Origin: Rhodocyclaceae bacterium
GTDB lineage: Bacteria; Pseudomonadota; Gammaproteobacteria; Burkholderiales; Rhodocyclaceae
Length of the DNA stretch: 10,754 nucleotides
Direction of reading: 5' to 3'
Assembly: GCA_023253415.1 (NCBI GenBank)
Contig: JALRGK010000055.1
Span: 1-10,754 of the forward strand
Positions 1 through 6,989 of the stretch are shown piece by piece (the stretch's first letter is position 1; each line of letters opens with the position of its first letter). A program made the translations under genes and the position numbers. Below the pieces are notes generated by a model that did no database searches, had not been told where the DNA came from, and worked only from the letters and a program-made list of their open reading frames with translations.

Positions 1-130
1 GCTGAACCTTCCAAGTACCAGCAACAGGACCAACCTTTAAATTGCCGTCTGAGGTTGTGTTTCCACCCCTATTGTCTATCGGATTCAATACACAATAATT
101 CCCACGCACTTCACCACCAGCACCTGTATC
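1..130 (-). other. Foreign in-frame segment after ThrS codon 220, phage tail/SPRY-like
   Basis: Read in the thrS frame this segment encodes a Gly/Asn/Thr-rich stretch beginning DTGAGGEVRGNYCVLNP and later SDGNLKV and GTWKV. It has no resemblance to ThrS. From memory it resembles the start of SPRY/concanavalin-like modules in marine phage tail proteins, where a NYxxLNP...NGNL pattern precedes a GKWYWE-type strand. GC is 61/130 (47%) against 72/120 (60%) in the adjoining 131-250. It touches the window edge, so neither its length nor its other junction can be seen. The likeliest reading is a chimeric contig end; an insertion or recombination event is the alternative. Confidence 0.6.
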
Positions 131-790
131 CGTGCCGTAGACACGCTGCAGCTGCTCGTTCTTGGGGTCGCCACGCCAGTAGGCGCCGGCAATCTTCATC
201 AGCTTGAAATGCTTGAGTTTTCCGGTCGATGGCACGTGAGGACCGCGACACAAGTCGATGAAATCACCTTCGCGGTACAACGAGACTTCCTGATCCTGCG
301 GAATCGCCGAGATCAGCTCGGCTTTGTAGCGCTCGCCCTGCCCTTCAAAGAACTTGACCGCATCATCGCGTGACCAGACTTCACGGGTGACCGGGATGTC
401 TTTCTTGGCCAGTTCGGCCATGCGTTTTTCAATAGCGGCTAGATCGTCCGGCGTAAACGGGCGCGAGTAGGCGAAGTCGTAGTAGAAGCCATTTTCAACC
501 GTTGGCCCGATCGTCACCTGGGCGTCCGGATAGAGCTCTTTCACCGCATAAGCCAGCAAGTGCGCCGTCGAGTGACGGATCAACTCCAGACCTTCCGGGT
601 CTTTATCGGTAATGATGGCAAGCGGCGAATCCGTTTCGACCAGGTAACTGGTATCGACCAGCTTATCCCCAACTTTACCGCCCAGGGCGGCACGGGCCAG
701 GCCGGCACCGATACTGGCAGCAACCTCCAGCACCGTCACCGGCTGTGGGTATTCTCGCTGGGATCCATCAGGAAGCGTAATAACGGGCAT
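1..790 (-). CDS. thrS: Threonyl-tRNA synthetase, N-terminal part, with an aberrant tail at the window edge
   Basis: Charges tRNA-Thr with threonine in the cytoplasm. Translation from the ATG at 790 (MPVITLPDGSQREY...) gives a TGS domain (about residues 1-62) and the N2 editing domain, with HxxxH at H73/H77 and the CRGPH motif at C181-H185, the zinc-site-like residues that remove mischarged serine. It continues through HFKLMKIAGAYWRGD to RVYGT at residue 220. An ordinary ThrS would go on with an AWA/AWxxKxxL-type linker and then the roughly 400-residue class II catalytic core. Here residues 221-263 (bases 1-130) are unrelated to ThrS, although the frame stays open to the edge. Start choice: the fit to the family N-terminus is exact, while the Shine-Dalgarno is weak (GCGAG). 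tRNA-Val lies upstream on the same strand. The gene identity is certain; whether the C-terminal switch is real is not. Confidence 0.93.
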   Translation of the reverse strand, partial: MPVITLPDGSQREYPQPVTVLEVAASIGAGLARAALGGKVGDKLVDTSYLVETDSPLAIITDKDPEGLELIRHSTAHLLAYAVKELYPDAQVTIGPTVENGFYYDFAYSRPFTPDDLAAIEKRMAELAKKDIPVTREVWSRDDAVKFFEGQGERYKAELISAIPQDQEVSLYREGDFIDLCRGPHVPSTGKLKHFKLMKIAGAYWRGDPKNEQLQRVYGTDTGAGGEVRGNYCVLNPIDNRGGNTTSDGNLKVGPVAGTWKVQ

Positions 791-816
791 AGCAAGCTCG
801 CATTAAAAACAAACAG

Positions 817-887
817 GCAAACAAAAAGCCAGAGCAGGTGGCCGGGGTCGCGTTGATTGCGATATTCGGCGAATCTGACTCTGGCTT
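817..887 (-). terminator. Terminator-like structured leader between tRNA-Val and thrS
   Basis: On the minus strand AAGCCAGAG (879-887) pairs perfectly with CTCTGGCTT (826-834), and a TTTTTGTTTG tract follows. The 44-nt interior can form two more small hairpins (ATTC-GCC-GAAT and TCGC-N7-GCGA), giving a three-way-junction shape. It begins 15 nt after the tRNA CCA and ends some 30 nt before the thrS start. It may simply terminate the tRNA transcript, or it may act as a thrS leader or attenuator. Confidence 0.6.
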
Positions 888-902
888 CAGCGTTGAATTC
901 GT

Positions 903-979
903 TGGTAGGCGCGATTGGACTCGAACCAACGACCCCCACCATGTCAAGGTGGTGCTCTAACCAGCTGAGCTACGCGCCT
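903..979 (-). tRNA. tRNA-Val (anticodon GAC)
   Basis: All arms fold. The acceptor AGGCGCG pairs with CGCGCCT, followed by discriminator A and an encoded CCA (903-905). The D arm is GCTC-AGCTGGTTA-GAGC, the anticodon arm CCACC-TTGACAT-GGTGG with anticodon GAC, and the T arm GTTGG-TTCGAGT-CCAAT. Sequence from the D arm through the T loop is nearly identical to the E. coli tRNA-Val(GAC) I remember. It decodes GUC and GUU. It lies just upstream of thrS on the same strand. Confidence 0.98.
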
Positions 980-994
980 ACTGCAAGGAGCCGA

Positions 995-1023
995 ACTATA
1001 CAGACTTCATTCCGGCTTGGCAA
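995..1023 (-). promoter_or_regulatory. Sigma-70 promoter for tRNA-Val
   Basis: On the minus strand a -35 TTGCCA (1018-1023) and a -10 TATAGT (995-1000) are separated by exactly 17 nt. The -10 ends 15 nt before the mature tRNA 5' end, as expected for a short tRNA leader. It begins 20 nt after the preceding small membrane gene stops, so the tRNA and possibly thrS form a unit separate from the acetate operon. Confidence 0.75.
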
Positions 1024-1042
1024 GCGCACCATTGTGGCTTGT

Positions 1043-1321
1043 TCAGGACGCGGCCAAAAAGAATTTACTTACCCCAAGACCAAACCACAAAATCAACAGC
1101 AGGAGAAAACTCACCAGATCCCGTCGACAAAGCGGAATACGAGCCAGCAGCCGGTCTGCCACAGCACGAACGGGGCGCAGCAGGAAATCAAACATCCTCA
1201 ACACACCATTACGATCACCCGGAGAACCCGCCAACAAGACGAGAACCCCCCTGCCCACGAAAAGCCAGAGTACCAATTCCAGCAGACCCCTGAGCGCAAC
1301 TACGCCATTTATCAACGACAT
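1043..1321 (-). CDS. Small two-helix membrane protein, last gene of the acetate operon
   Basis: A 92-residue protein of unknown function. It has two strongly hydrophobic segments, about residues 12-31 (LLELVLWLFVGRGVLVLLAG) and 69-91 (LVSFLLLLILWFGLGVSKFF), joined by a basic loop containing LLRPVRAVADRLL. This layout matches small hypothetical proteins I recall from beta- and gammaproteobacteria (a membrane segment, an F-x-x-L-x-RPVR loop, a second membrane segment). The ATG overlaps the stop of the DUF4212 gene by one base (TAATG) and has no clear Shine-Dalgarno, which points to translational coupling. Overlap, hydrophobic pattern and coding strand support a real gene. A role as an accessory to the symporter is only a guess. 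Confidence 0.75.
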   Translation of the reverse strand: MSLINGVVALRGLLELVLWLFVGRGVLVLLAGSPGDRNGVLRMFDFLLRPVRAVADRLLARIPLCRRDLVSFLLLLILWFGLGVSKFFLAAS

Positions 1322-1590
1322 TATTGTTCATCGACCCCGAAGCGCCGATCCAGCCGGTTCATCAGATGCGCATAGACCCCGATTAGCACAAGATAAAGCA
1401 ATAACGACCCCTGTGCTCCCATCAGGTAGCCAAGAGGCAGCCCTATCACCGTATATTGGTTGAGCTGCTCCGAAAAGAAGGGAACGACAAAGGTAATCAC
1501 AGACCAGGCACATAACAACACGCCGGTCAGCCCAAGCGTCTTGAACCAGTATTGGCGCTGCCGTTGGCGCAGTAAATGGCTATCTGGCAT
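1321..1590 (-). CDS. DUF4212 small subunit of a sodium/solute symporter
   Basis: An 89-residue inner-membrane protein of the DUF4212 family, the usual small partner of VC_2705-type sodium/solute symporters. It has a cytoplasmic QRQYWFKTL start, a first helix (about residues 18-36), the family-typical Q-L-N-x-x-x-x-x-G-[FL]-PLG-[YF] loop (here QLNQYTVIGLPLGYLMGAQGS), a second helix (about 54-70), and the C-terminal MNRLDRRFGV signature. The ATG at 1590 is preferred over an ATG 11 codons upstream, because it gives the normal family length and has GGGAG seven bases before it. The first 11 nt overlap the end of the symporter gene, so the two are translationally coupled. It probably stabilises or modulates the transporter, by analogy with the YjcH-ActP pair, though it is a different family from DUF485/YjcH. 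Confidence 0.93.
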   Translation of the reverse strand: MPDSHLLRQRQRQYWFKTLGLTGVLLCAWSVITFVVPFFSEQLNQYTVIGLPLGYLMGAQGSLLLYLVLIGVYAHLMNRLDRRFGVDEQ

Positions 1591-3673
1591 GGCGATCTCC
1601 CGAAACCGCCGACACGGCAGCATCGCGGTTATACAGGATGCGAGGATAGCGCAGTCGCTCGATAAACTGCTGGCTTTCTGGCCCAGGCGGCTTGGTCATC
1701 AAACTGACCACTGCGTTAACGACAAACCCCGCTGGCACACCGAAAATACCCGCTGCTGCCGCATCGATACCGAACCAGGGATCCATCCCGATGCCGTACC
1801 AAGCCAGCAAGGGAATGCTATCGAACTTCACACGGGCGATGTAATACAGAGTCACCGCCAAGCCCGCAAACATGCCTGCCAATGCCCCCTGCCGATTCGC
1901 ACGGGGCCAGAATACACCCAGCACGAGCGCAGGGAACAGCGCTGAACCGGCAACCGAAAACGCCCAGGCCACCATATCAACAATGGATGCGGGTCGTTGC
2001 ACTGCAATCGCCGCGGCAAGAATCGCCACAGCAACCATCACGGACTTGGACACAATCAACCGCCATGAGGATGACGCATCAGGACGCAGCATCTTGAAAT
2101 AAATATCGTGAGACAACGCTGACGTGATCGACAGCAACAGGCCTTCTGATGTCGACAATGCTGCCGACAAGCCTCCGGCAGCCACCATGCCGGAAATTAC
2201 ATAGGGAAGACCCGCAATCTCCGGTGTCGCAAGCACGATCACATCGGGGTTAATACTGAGTTCAGCCCACTGCAAAATGTGGTCGTGGTTAATGTCGTCG
2301 ATCGAGACAAGCCCGATCTTCGTCCATGCATTGACCCAAGTAGGCAAGGTCTCAATAGGCACACCAATCGTATGCTGTAACACGTCGAGTTTAACAAACA
2401 CGCCATAAGCTGGCGCCAGCAAATAAACGAGCGCAACAAAGAATAACGACCAGAAAACAGAGCGGCGCGCCTGACTGACACTGGCGATACTGTAATAACG
2501 CATCAATAAATGAGGCAGCGATGCCGTCCCGATGGTGAGACAAAACACCAGCGCTAGAAAATTGGCGCGGCTATGCCCTTCTTGTGGCAACGCAAACGGT
2601 TCTAGATCTGTCACAGGCGTATCCGCTCGACGACGTGCTTCTTTTAGATCATTACGCCACTCGGCATGCGCCTCGTGCGGCGTTGCCGGCAAGGCACGTC
2701 GCTGACGTTCCATCTGCACGATATCGCGCACGGGCGCATCAGTTGCTTTCATCTGCTCGATGGTCTCATTCAGACGTGCACGCTCAACAGCCAGCGAGCC
2801 CGGCAAATGCTTAATCTGCGCCTCAAGGTGCGCCGCCTTCTGTGCATACAAGGCTCGTACAGCGACTTCTTCCGGCCGGTTAAAAACCTCCTGCTCCAGG
2901 CTCACCAATTGATGCATGGCCGATGCATACAACACCGGGGGTGCTGGCACCCCCGTCCGATCGAATGACAGGATCGTGATTGGCGTAATGTAGGCAATCA
3001 GCAGAATGACATATTGCGCAGCCTGCGCGTGCAACAACGCCCGCATACCGCCGAGAAACGAGCAGACCAGCACTCCTGCCAGACCCAGATACACACCGAT
3101 TTCAAATTGCAGGGTGATAAAACGGCTCGTAATCAGACCAACGCCGTAAACCTGTGCCACCACATAAATCAGCGAGGCCAGAATCACGGCCATGGCACCC
3201 GCCAGACGGATACCCTGACCACCGTAACGTGCCGCGAGGAAATCTGGCAGCGTATATTGGCCAAACTTTCTCAGATACGGTGCCATTAACAAGGCCAGCA
3301 ACACGTAGCCACCCGTCCAGCCAATCACGAATGCTAGCCCCTGATAGCCGGACTGATAGAGCGCGCCAGCAAGCCCGATAAAAGACGCTGCAGACAACCA
3401 GTCCGTACCGGCCGACATACCTGCATACACGGCAGACACTCGACGACCTGCCACAAAATATTCCGCCACATCCGAGGTGCGGGTGAACAAACCAACCAGG
3501 GAAAATACCAATAGGGTTAGCAACAGAAAGCTATAACCAATCCACCGCTGGCTTAGGCCACGCTGTTCCAGCCAGGCGAGAACAAGCACTGTCAGCGTAA
3601 AACCCACAGCAAATAGCCCGACAAACAACGCCGGGCCATAAGCACCAAGTAACAGCCTGAGACGATTTGGCAT
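1580..3673 (-). CDS. VC_2705-family sodium:solute symporter, probably carboxylate/acetate uptake
   Basis: A 697-residue polytopic inner-membrane transporter of the SSS (LeuT-fold) superfamily. Helices begin at about residue 13. Family features include YFVAGRRVS (72-80), GTDWLSAASFIGLAG (89-103) and the SSS signature GGLSAALSTSEGLLLSITSAL followed by SHDIY (500-525). Residues about 245-368 form a long hydrophilic, heptad-rich charged insert between membrane segments. Such inserts are characteristic of this subfamily and distinguish it from ActP. Position beside DUF4212, a CrbS-like kinase and acs suggests import of acetate or another small monocarboxylate with sodium; the substrate cannot be read from sequence. 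The ATG at 3673 lies 8 nt after the DUF294 stop, with only a short AGG as ribosome-binding site. Confidence 0.93.
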   Translation of the reverse strand: MPNRLRLLLGAYGPALFVGLFAVGFTLTVLVLAWLEQRGLSQRWIGYSFLLLTLLVFSLVGLFTRTSDVAEYFVAGRRVSAVYAGMSAGTDWLSAASFIGLAGALYQSGYQGLAFVIGWTGGYVLLALLMAPYLRKFGQYTLPDFLAARYGGQGIRLAGAMAVILASLIYVVAQVYGVGLITSRFITLQFEIGVYLGLAGVLVCSFLGGMRALLHAQAAQYVILLIAYITPITILSFDRTGVPAPPVLYASAMHQLVSLEQEVFNRPEEVAVRALYAQKAAHLEAQIKHLPGSLAVERARLNETIEQMKATDAPVRDIVQMERQRRALPATPHEAHAEWRNDLKEARRRADTPVTDLEPFALPQEGHSRANFLALVFCLTIGTASLPHLLMRYYSIASVSQARRSVFWSLFFVALVYLLAPAYGVFVKLDVLQHTIGVPIETLPTWVNAWTKIGLVSIDDINHDHILQWAELSINPDVIVLATPEIAGLPYVISGMVAAGGLSAALSTSEGLLLSITSALSHDIYFKMLRPDASSSWRLIVSKSVMVAVAILAAAIAVQRPASIVDMVAWAFSVAGSALFPALVLGVFWPRANRQGALAGMFAGLAVTLYYIARVKFDSIPLLAWYGIGMDPWFGIDAAAAGIFGVPAGFVVNAVVSLMTKPPGPESQQFIERLRYPRILYNRDAAVSAVSGDRHAR

Positions 3674-3681
3674 GCGCCTGA

Positions 3682-4752
3682 TTAGATCCTGTAAGTGAGC
3701 TTGAGTCGCTGCTGCAAACGTTTCGCCTGCTTCAGACCCTCACGCAAAACGGCTTCGTCATACGTACTTAACTCATCCGGATGCAAATGGTTATCCGGAT
3801 TTTTACCGGCCGCAATCGCCCGCTGCTGATGCCCAAGGCGCAAACGTTGCAGATCCGACATGGCTTGCAATGCGGCAGACACATCCAGAGGATTCATCCC
3901 GAACTTCTGCCCTGCCATTTCAAAACGGGTTCGGGTACTCGCCGAATCAACGCCATGAGCCAAACCAATAATGCGCGCAACATCCACAAAAATCCGGATG
4001 CCGTATTTCTTGATATCGATGAATTTTTCACCACCATCTTTTTCCATCACCACATCACCCGTAAAACCGATGGGGGGCTCCGCGGCCAGCGCATTCGTCG
4101 CCATGAGCCGCAAAAACGTCTCGGCATTCGGCGCCCATTTCACCAACATGTCACGCAGAGGTTTCACCAATGAGAAATCTCCGTATAACGGTCTGACATC
4201 AAAAAAAATTGAGGCGTTCAGCAATGCGGAGGGTTCGGGTTTATGGATCCAGTCGAAGAACAGCCCTTTCCATTCCTCTTCTGATCGGCACCAGGCTGGA
4301 TTACCTGCCATGATATCGCCTGAACACAAGGTGAACCCACACTCTGCCAGACGCTGATTCACCTTCTGGGCAAAGGGTAAAAACACATTACGGAGCAACG
4401 TGGCCTCATGCTCATCCGATGCTGAAAAGACCAGCCCATTGTCCTGATCCGTCACCAGTGTCTGTTCATGACGACCTTCTGACCCTAGACTGATCCAGCA
4501 CCAGTTGGCCGCTGGCAAACGGGCTTCTTCTGCAGTCAGCGCGACGACACGTGCCGCAAGACAATCGTTGAGCCATGAGATGGCATACGTCGTTAGCGCT
4601 CCTGATAACCCGGCACCCAGAAATGATTCGCCAATACGGCGTCCCTCTTCGGCATGAATGACTAGTGTTTCGATACTGTCTGCCGCCTCGATTTTTCGAG
4701 CAAGTTCCTGCGCCCGATTGATCGCAAAGGTATTCTGTCCAAAGTGGTTCAT
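3682..4752 (-). CDS. DUF294 nucleotidyltransferase-like protein, short form
   Basis: A 356-residue soluble protein. An N-terminal helical segment (1-80) leads into a GlnD-like nucleotidyltransferase fold with the diagnostic motif GSEGRHEQTLVTDQDNGLV (residues 90-108). The acidic residues D102 and D104 are the expected metal ligands. A DUF294 C-terminal substrate-binding-like helical domain follows (about 180-345; note FFDVRPLYGD). In Pseudomonas and Vibrio acetate loci the equivalent protein usually has an N-terminal cyclic-nucleotide-binding domain and two CBS domains and is over 600 residues; both are absent here. The ATG overlaps the stop of the exonuclease gene (TGATG), so translation is coupled. 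The family may transfer a nucleotide to a protein target, as GlnD does, but neither reaction nor target is established and nothing in the sequence reveals one. Confidence 0.88.
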   Translation of the reverse strand: MNHFGQNTFAINRAQELARKIEAADSIETLVIHAEEGRRIGESFLGAGLSGALTTYAISWLNDCLAARVVALTAEEARLPAANWCWISLGSEGRHEQTLVTDQDNGLVFSASDEHEATLLRNVFLPFAQKVNQRLAECGFTLCSGDIMAGNPAWCRSEEEWKGLFFDWIHKPEPSALLNASIFFDVRPLYGDFSLVKPLRDMLVKWAPNAETFLRLMATNALAAEPPIGFTGDVVMEKDGGEKFIDIKKYGIRIFVDVARIIGLAHGVDSASTRTRFEMAGQKFGMNPLDVSAALQAMSDLQRLRLGHQQRAIAAGKNPDNHLHPDELSTYDEAVLREGLKQAKRLQQRLKLTYRI

Positions 4753-6938
4753 CAGTACTTCACCTGCGCAAAATAAGTTTTCTGAGAAGCATCCAGTGCC
4801 TGGCGCAATGTCACAATGCCCTGCTCGGCCAACGCTGGCAGTAGACGAATAAAGACCTGAGCAGTTGCCGTAGCATCAGCCAGCGCATTATGCCGTTGAT
4901 CCATCGAGATACCCAGACGCTGCATAATCGCTTCCAGGCTGTGGCTCTGCTGATTTGGGTGCGCCACGGCCGAGAGTAACAACGTATCAAGAACAGGCTG
5001 GTCAAAACGGATCCCCAACGGCCCCTCTTTCAACTCCAGGAAGCGCATATCAAAGGCCACGTTGTGCCCCACCAGCACCGTGTCTACACAGAACTCGTGG
5101 AATGCCGGCAAGACCAGATCAATCGTCGGCTGCCCCAACAGCATACTGTCGGTAATGCCGTGAATGGCAATACTCGCAGCCTTCAATGGGCAACGCGGAT
5201 CAACCAACTGATCGAAATGCTCCTGCAACAGCGGCCGTCCATTTAGAATCCGTAACGCCCCAATCTGAATGATTTCATCTCCATTGGCAGGCTCAAGCCC
5301 TGTTGTCTCGGTATCGAAGACGGTATAGACGAGATCCGCCAGCGGTTGGTCTAGATCTACTTGCCCCATTGGCCGATCAAATAAATCAAAATCGTAGTAT
5401 TCCGGGCGATCAGCGTTCGACTGACGTGCCGACTGCTGCAACACATCCTGTTCCGGCGTAGCCCTCGGCAGCAACAAACGAATCGAGGCCGGCGCCGTTG
5501 GGCGCTGGCGTTGATACCAGATCTCGCCGGCATGCCGATCCAGAACTTCGCGCAGCGTCGGCGGATTAACACCGTGGTCCTGACGCATCGGTTCGATTTC
5601 CCAAGACAACACCGTCTCGGTCGACATCGACAATCCGATCCAGATCAGATCCATATGCACAAAGCGCTCATCGGAACCCAGTTTCAGCGTGAAGGACCGA
5701 ACTTCGCCGGCTTCTTCAATGCGGGTTGCCAGATAGGTCAGTGCACTCACCAACGAGAAACTATCCGCACGAACCCATAGTGGTATGTCTGTTGCCGTCT
5801 GTACATCGACGGGCATCTTTATACGCTCATGAATACGACGGCCGGCCGCTTCGATCACATCTGCCGCCATCATGTCATCCAATGGCCAGTGTTGACGCAG
5901 GGTGTCAGACAACGTGACTAGAGAATCATCCAGGCGCTGACTCATGCGGGTGACTTCCGAAGCCAATACCGCCACAAAACGTTCCCGGTCTTCTGCATCC
6001 ATATCAGGGTTATCCGCCAACATCTCCACGGCCGCTCGCAGCGTACCAAGTGACGCACGACTCCCTTCGGTCAGACTTCCCAGAACAGCATCACGACGGG
6101 CTTCCTGCTCCAGCACCCGGGTAATATTTTCAATCAGCAGAATATAGCCCGATGCCGTTGCGACTGCCTGCGATTCCTGCTGCCGCAACACCGGCGCAAT
6201 TTGCACACGTATGAGTTGGCCACCATCGGTCGTCGTCACAAAGTTCGCCACCGGATGACGATTACCCCGCTCGAGTTGCAAGCGAATCGTATCGCGTGCG
6301 TAATCGACCTGACTGGTTTCCAGAATCGACGTAATCGAACGCCCCAACCCGATCAATGCGCCACTGGACACCGACGTCGGCCCCTTGGCCAAGGATTCGA
6401 ACATGAAGCGGGCACGGTTGTTGTACAGAAGAATACGACCGTCCAGATTGCAGACCACCACGGCTTGCGCCAGTTCCGACATCAGGGCAGCGAGACGGTT
6501 CTTCTCCTCCTCCACGTTCGCCTTCGCTTTCAACACCTGCGTTTCCACATCATCGATATAGGCATCACGCTGTGTTGCCAAATCATTGATGGCGCGCACT
6601 AATTCTCGCAGCTCTGGTGGGCCTTCTTCAGTAATACGAAAAGAACGGTTGGAACCCAGCATCAGGCGAAGCTCTTCGACCATCGCCGCCATGCCTGTGA
6701 CATAGCGGTTAAAAAGACGACGAATTAGTACCAACCCCAGCACAAAACCGGTCGCCGTCAACATACCGCCCAGCGGCACCTGCGGTAGCAGATGCTCAAC
6801 CAGTACTTCACGCATACCCGGAGAAGCGCCCAGCCAGATCAGCAGCGATGTCAGCAGAAATGGCCCGGTCATCAACAAGCCCAGCACCGCCACCGCCAGC
6901 ACAAAACGCCACTTGGCCGTGAGATCACGCATTATCAT
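4752..6938 (-). CDS. Membrane PAS / degenerate histidine-kinase protein fused to a DEDDh 3'-5' exonuclease
   Basis: A 728-residue protein, numbered from the ATG at 6938. Order: two membrane helices (about 11-36 and 50-74), a HAMP-like segment and coiled coil (75-153), a PAS-like domain (154-273), a DHp-like helical region (283-348), a degenerate HATPase-like region (383-493), and a DnaQ-type exonuclease (536-713). The exonuclease keeps all DEDDh residues: D542 and E544 in FDTETTG, D630 in HNVAFDMRF, H683 and D688 in RHNALADA. The kinase part looks dead: the position of the phospho-accepting His is E291 (LTEGSRASL), and no N, G1 or G2 box is visible. Start: ATG 6938 has GGTGA six bases upstream; TTG 6944 and ATG 6932 are alternatives. 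Similar DnaQ-like proteins recur next to DUF294 and acetate transporters, but their substrate is unknown. It is unlikely to be the replicative proofreading subunit. Confidence 0.92.
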   Translation of the reverse strand: MIMRDLTAKWRFVLAVAVLGLLMTGPFLLTSLLIWLGASPGMREVLVEHLLPQVPLGGMLTATGFVLGLVLIRRLFNRYVTGMAAMVEELRLMLGSNRSFRITEEGPPELRELVRAINDLATQRDAYIDDVETQVLKAKANVEEEKNRLAALMSELAQAVVVCNLDGRILLYNNRARFMFESLAKGPTSVSSGALIGLGRSITSILETSQVDYARDTIRLQLERGNRHPVANFVTTTDGGQLIRVQIAPVLRQQESQAVATASGYILLIENITRVLEQEARRDAVLGSLTEGSRASLGTLRAAVEMLADNPDMDAEDRERFVAVLASEVTRMSQRLDDSLVTLSDTLRQHWPLDDMMAADVIEAAGRRIHERIKMPVDVQTATDIPLWVRADSFSLVSALTYLATRIEEAGEVRSFTLKLGSDERFVHMDLIWIGLSMSTETVLSWEIEPMRQDHGVNPPTLREVLDRHAGEIWYQRQRPTAPASIRLLLPRATPEQDVLQQSARQSNADRPEYYDFDLFDRPMGQVDLDQPLADLVYTVFDTETTGLEPANGDEIIQIGALRILNGRPLLQEHFDQLVDPRCPLKAASIAIHGITDSMLLGQPTIDLVLPAFHEFCVDTVLVGHNVAFDMRFLELKEGPLGIRFDQPVLDTLLLSAVAHPNQQSHSLEAIMQRLGISMDQRHNALADATATAQVFIRLLPALAEQGIVTLRQALDASQKTYFAQVKY

Positions 6939-6989
6939 AAACAATCACCATCAGCTTGCATCGTAGGAATGAGGTTATCGGCCAGTACT

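Noticed and set aside
903..979. tRNA gene as an integration (att) site with a mobile element
   Set aside because: No integrase, no flanking duplicate of the tRNA 3' end and no foreign block next to it; the only foreign-looking DNA (1-130) is inside thrS.
857..1375. 172-codon plus-strand open frame containing GAIGLEPTTPTMSRW
   Set aside because: It translates the antisense of the tRNA-Val gene, a well-known spurious-protein signature, and then the antisense of a membrane gene.
1017..1945. Overlapping plus-strand frames of 148 and 161 codons
   Set aside because: Antisense to the small membrane protein, DUF4212 and symporter genes; composition is low in hydrophobics and rich in Thr/Pro/Gln/Arg, typical of shadows, with no domain.
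4752..6938. Annotation as DNA polymerase III epsilon subunit (dnaQ)
   Set aside because: The DEDDh domain is present, but two membrane helices, PAS and kinase-like regions and the acetate-operon context do not fit the replicative proofreader.
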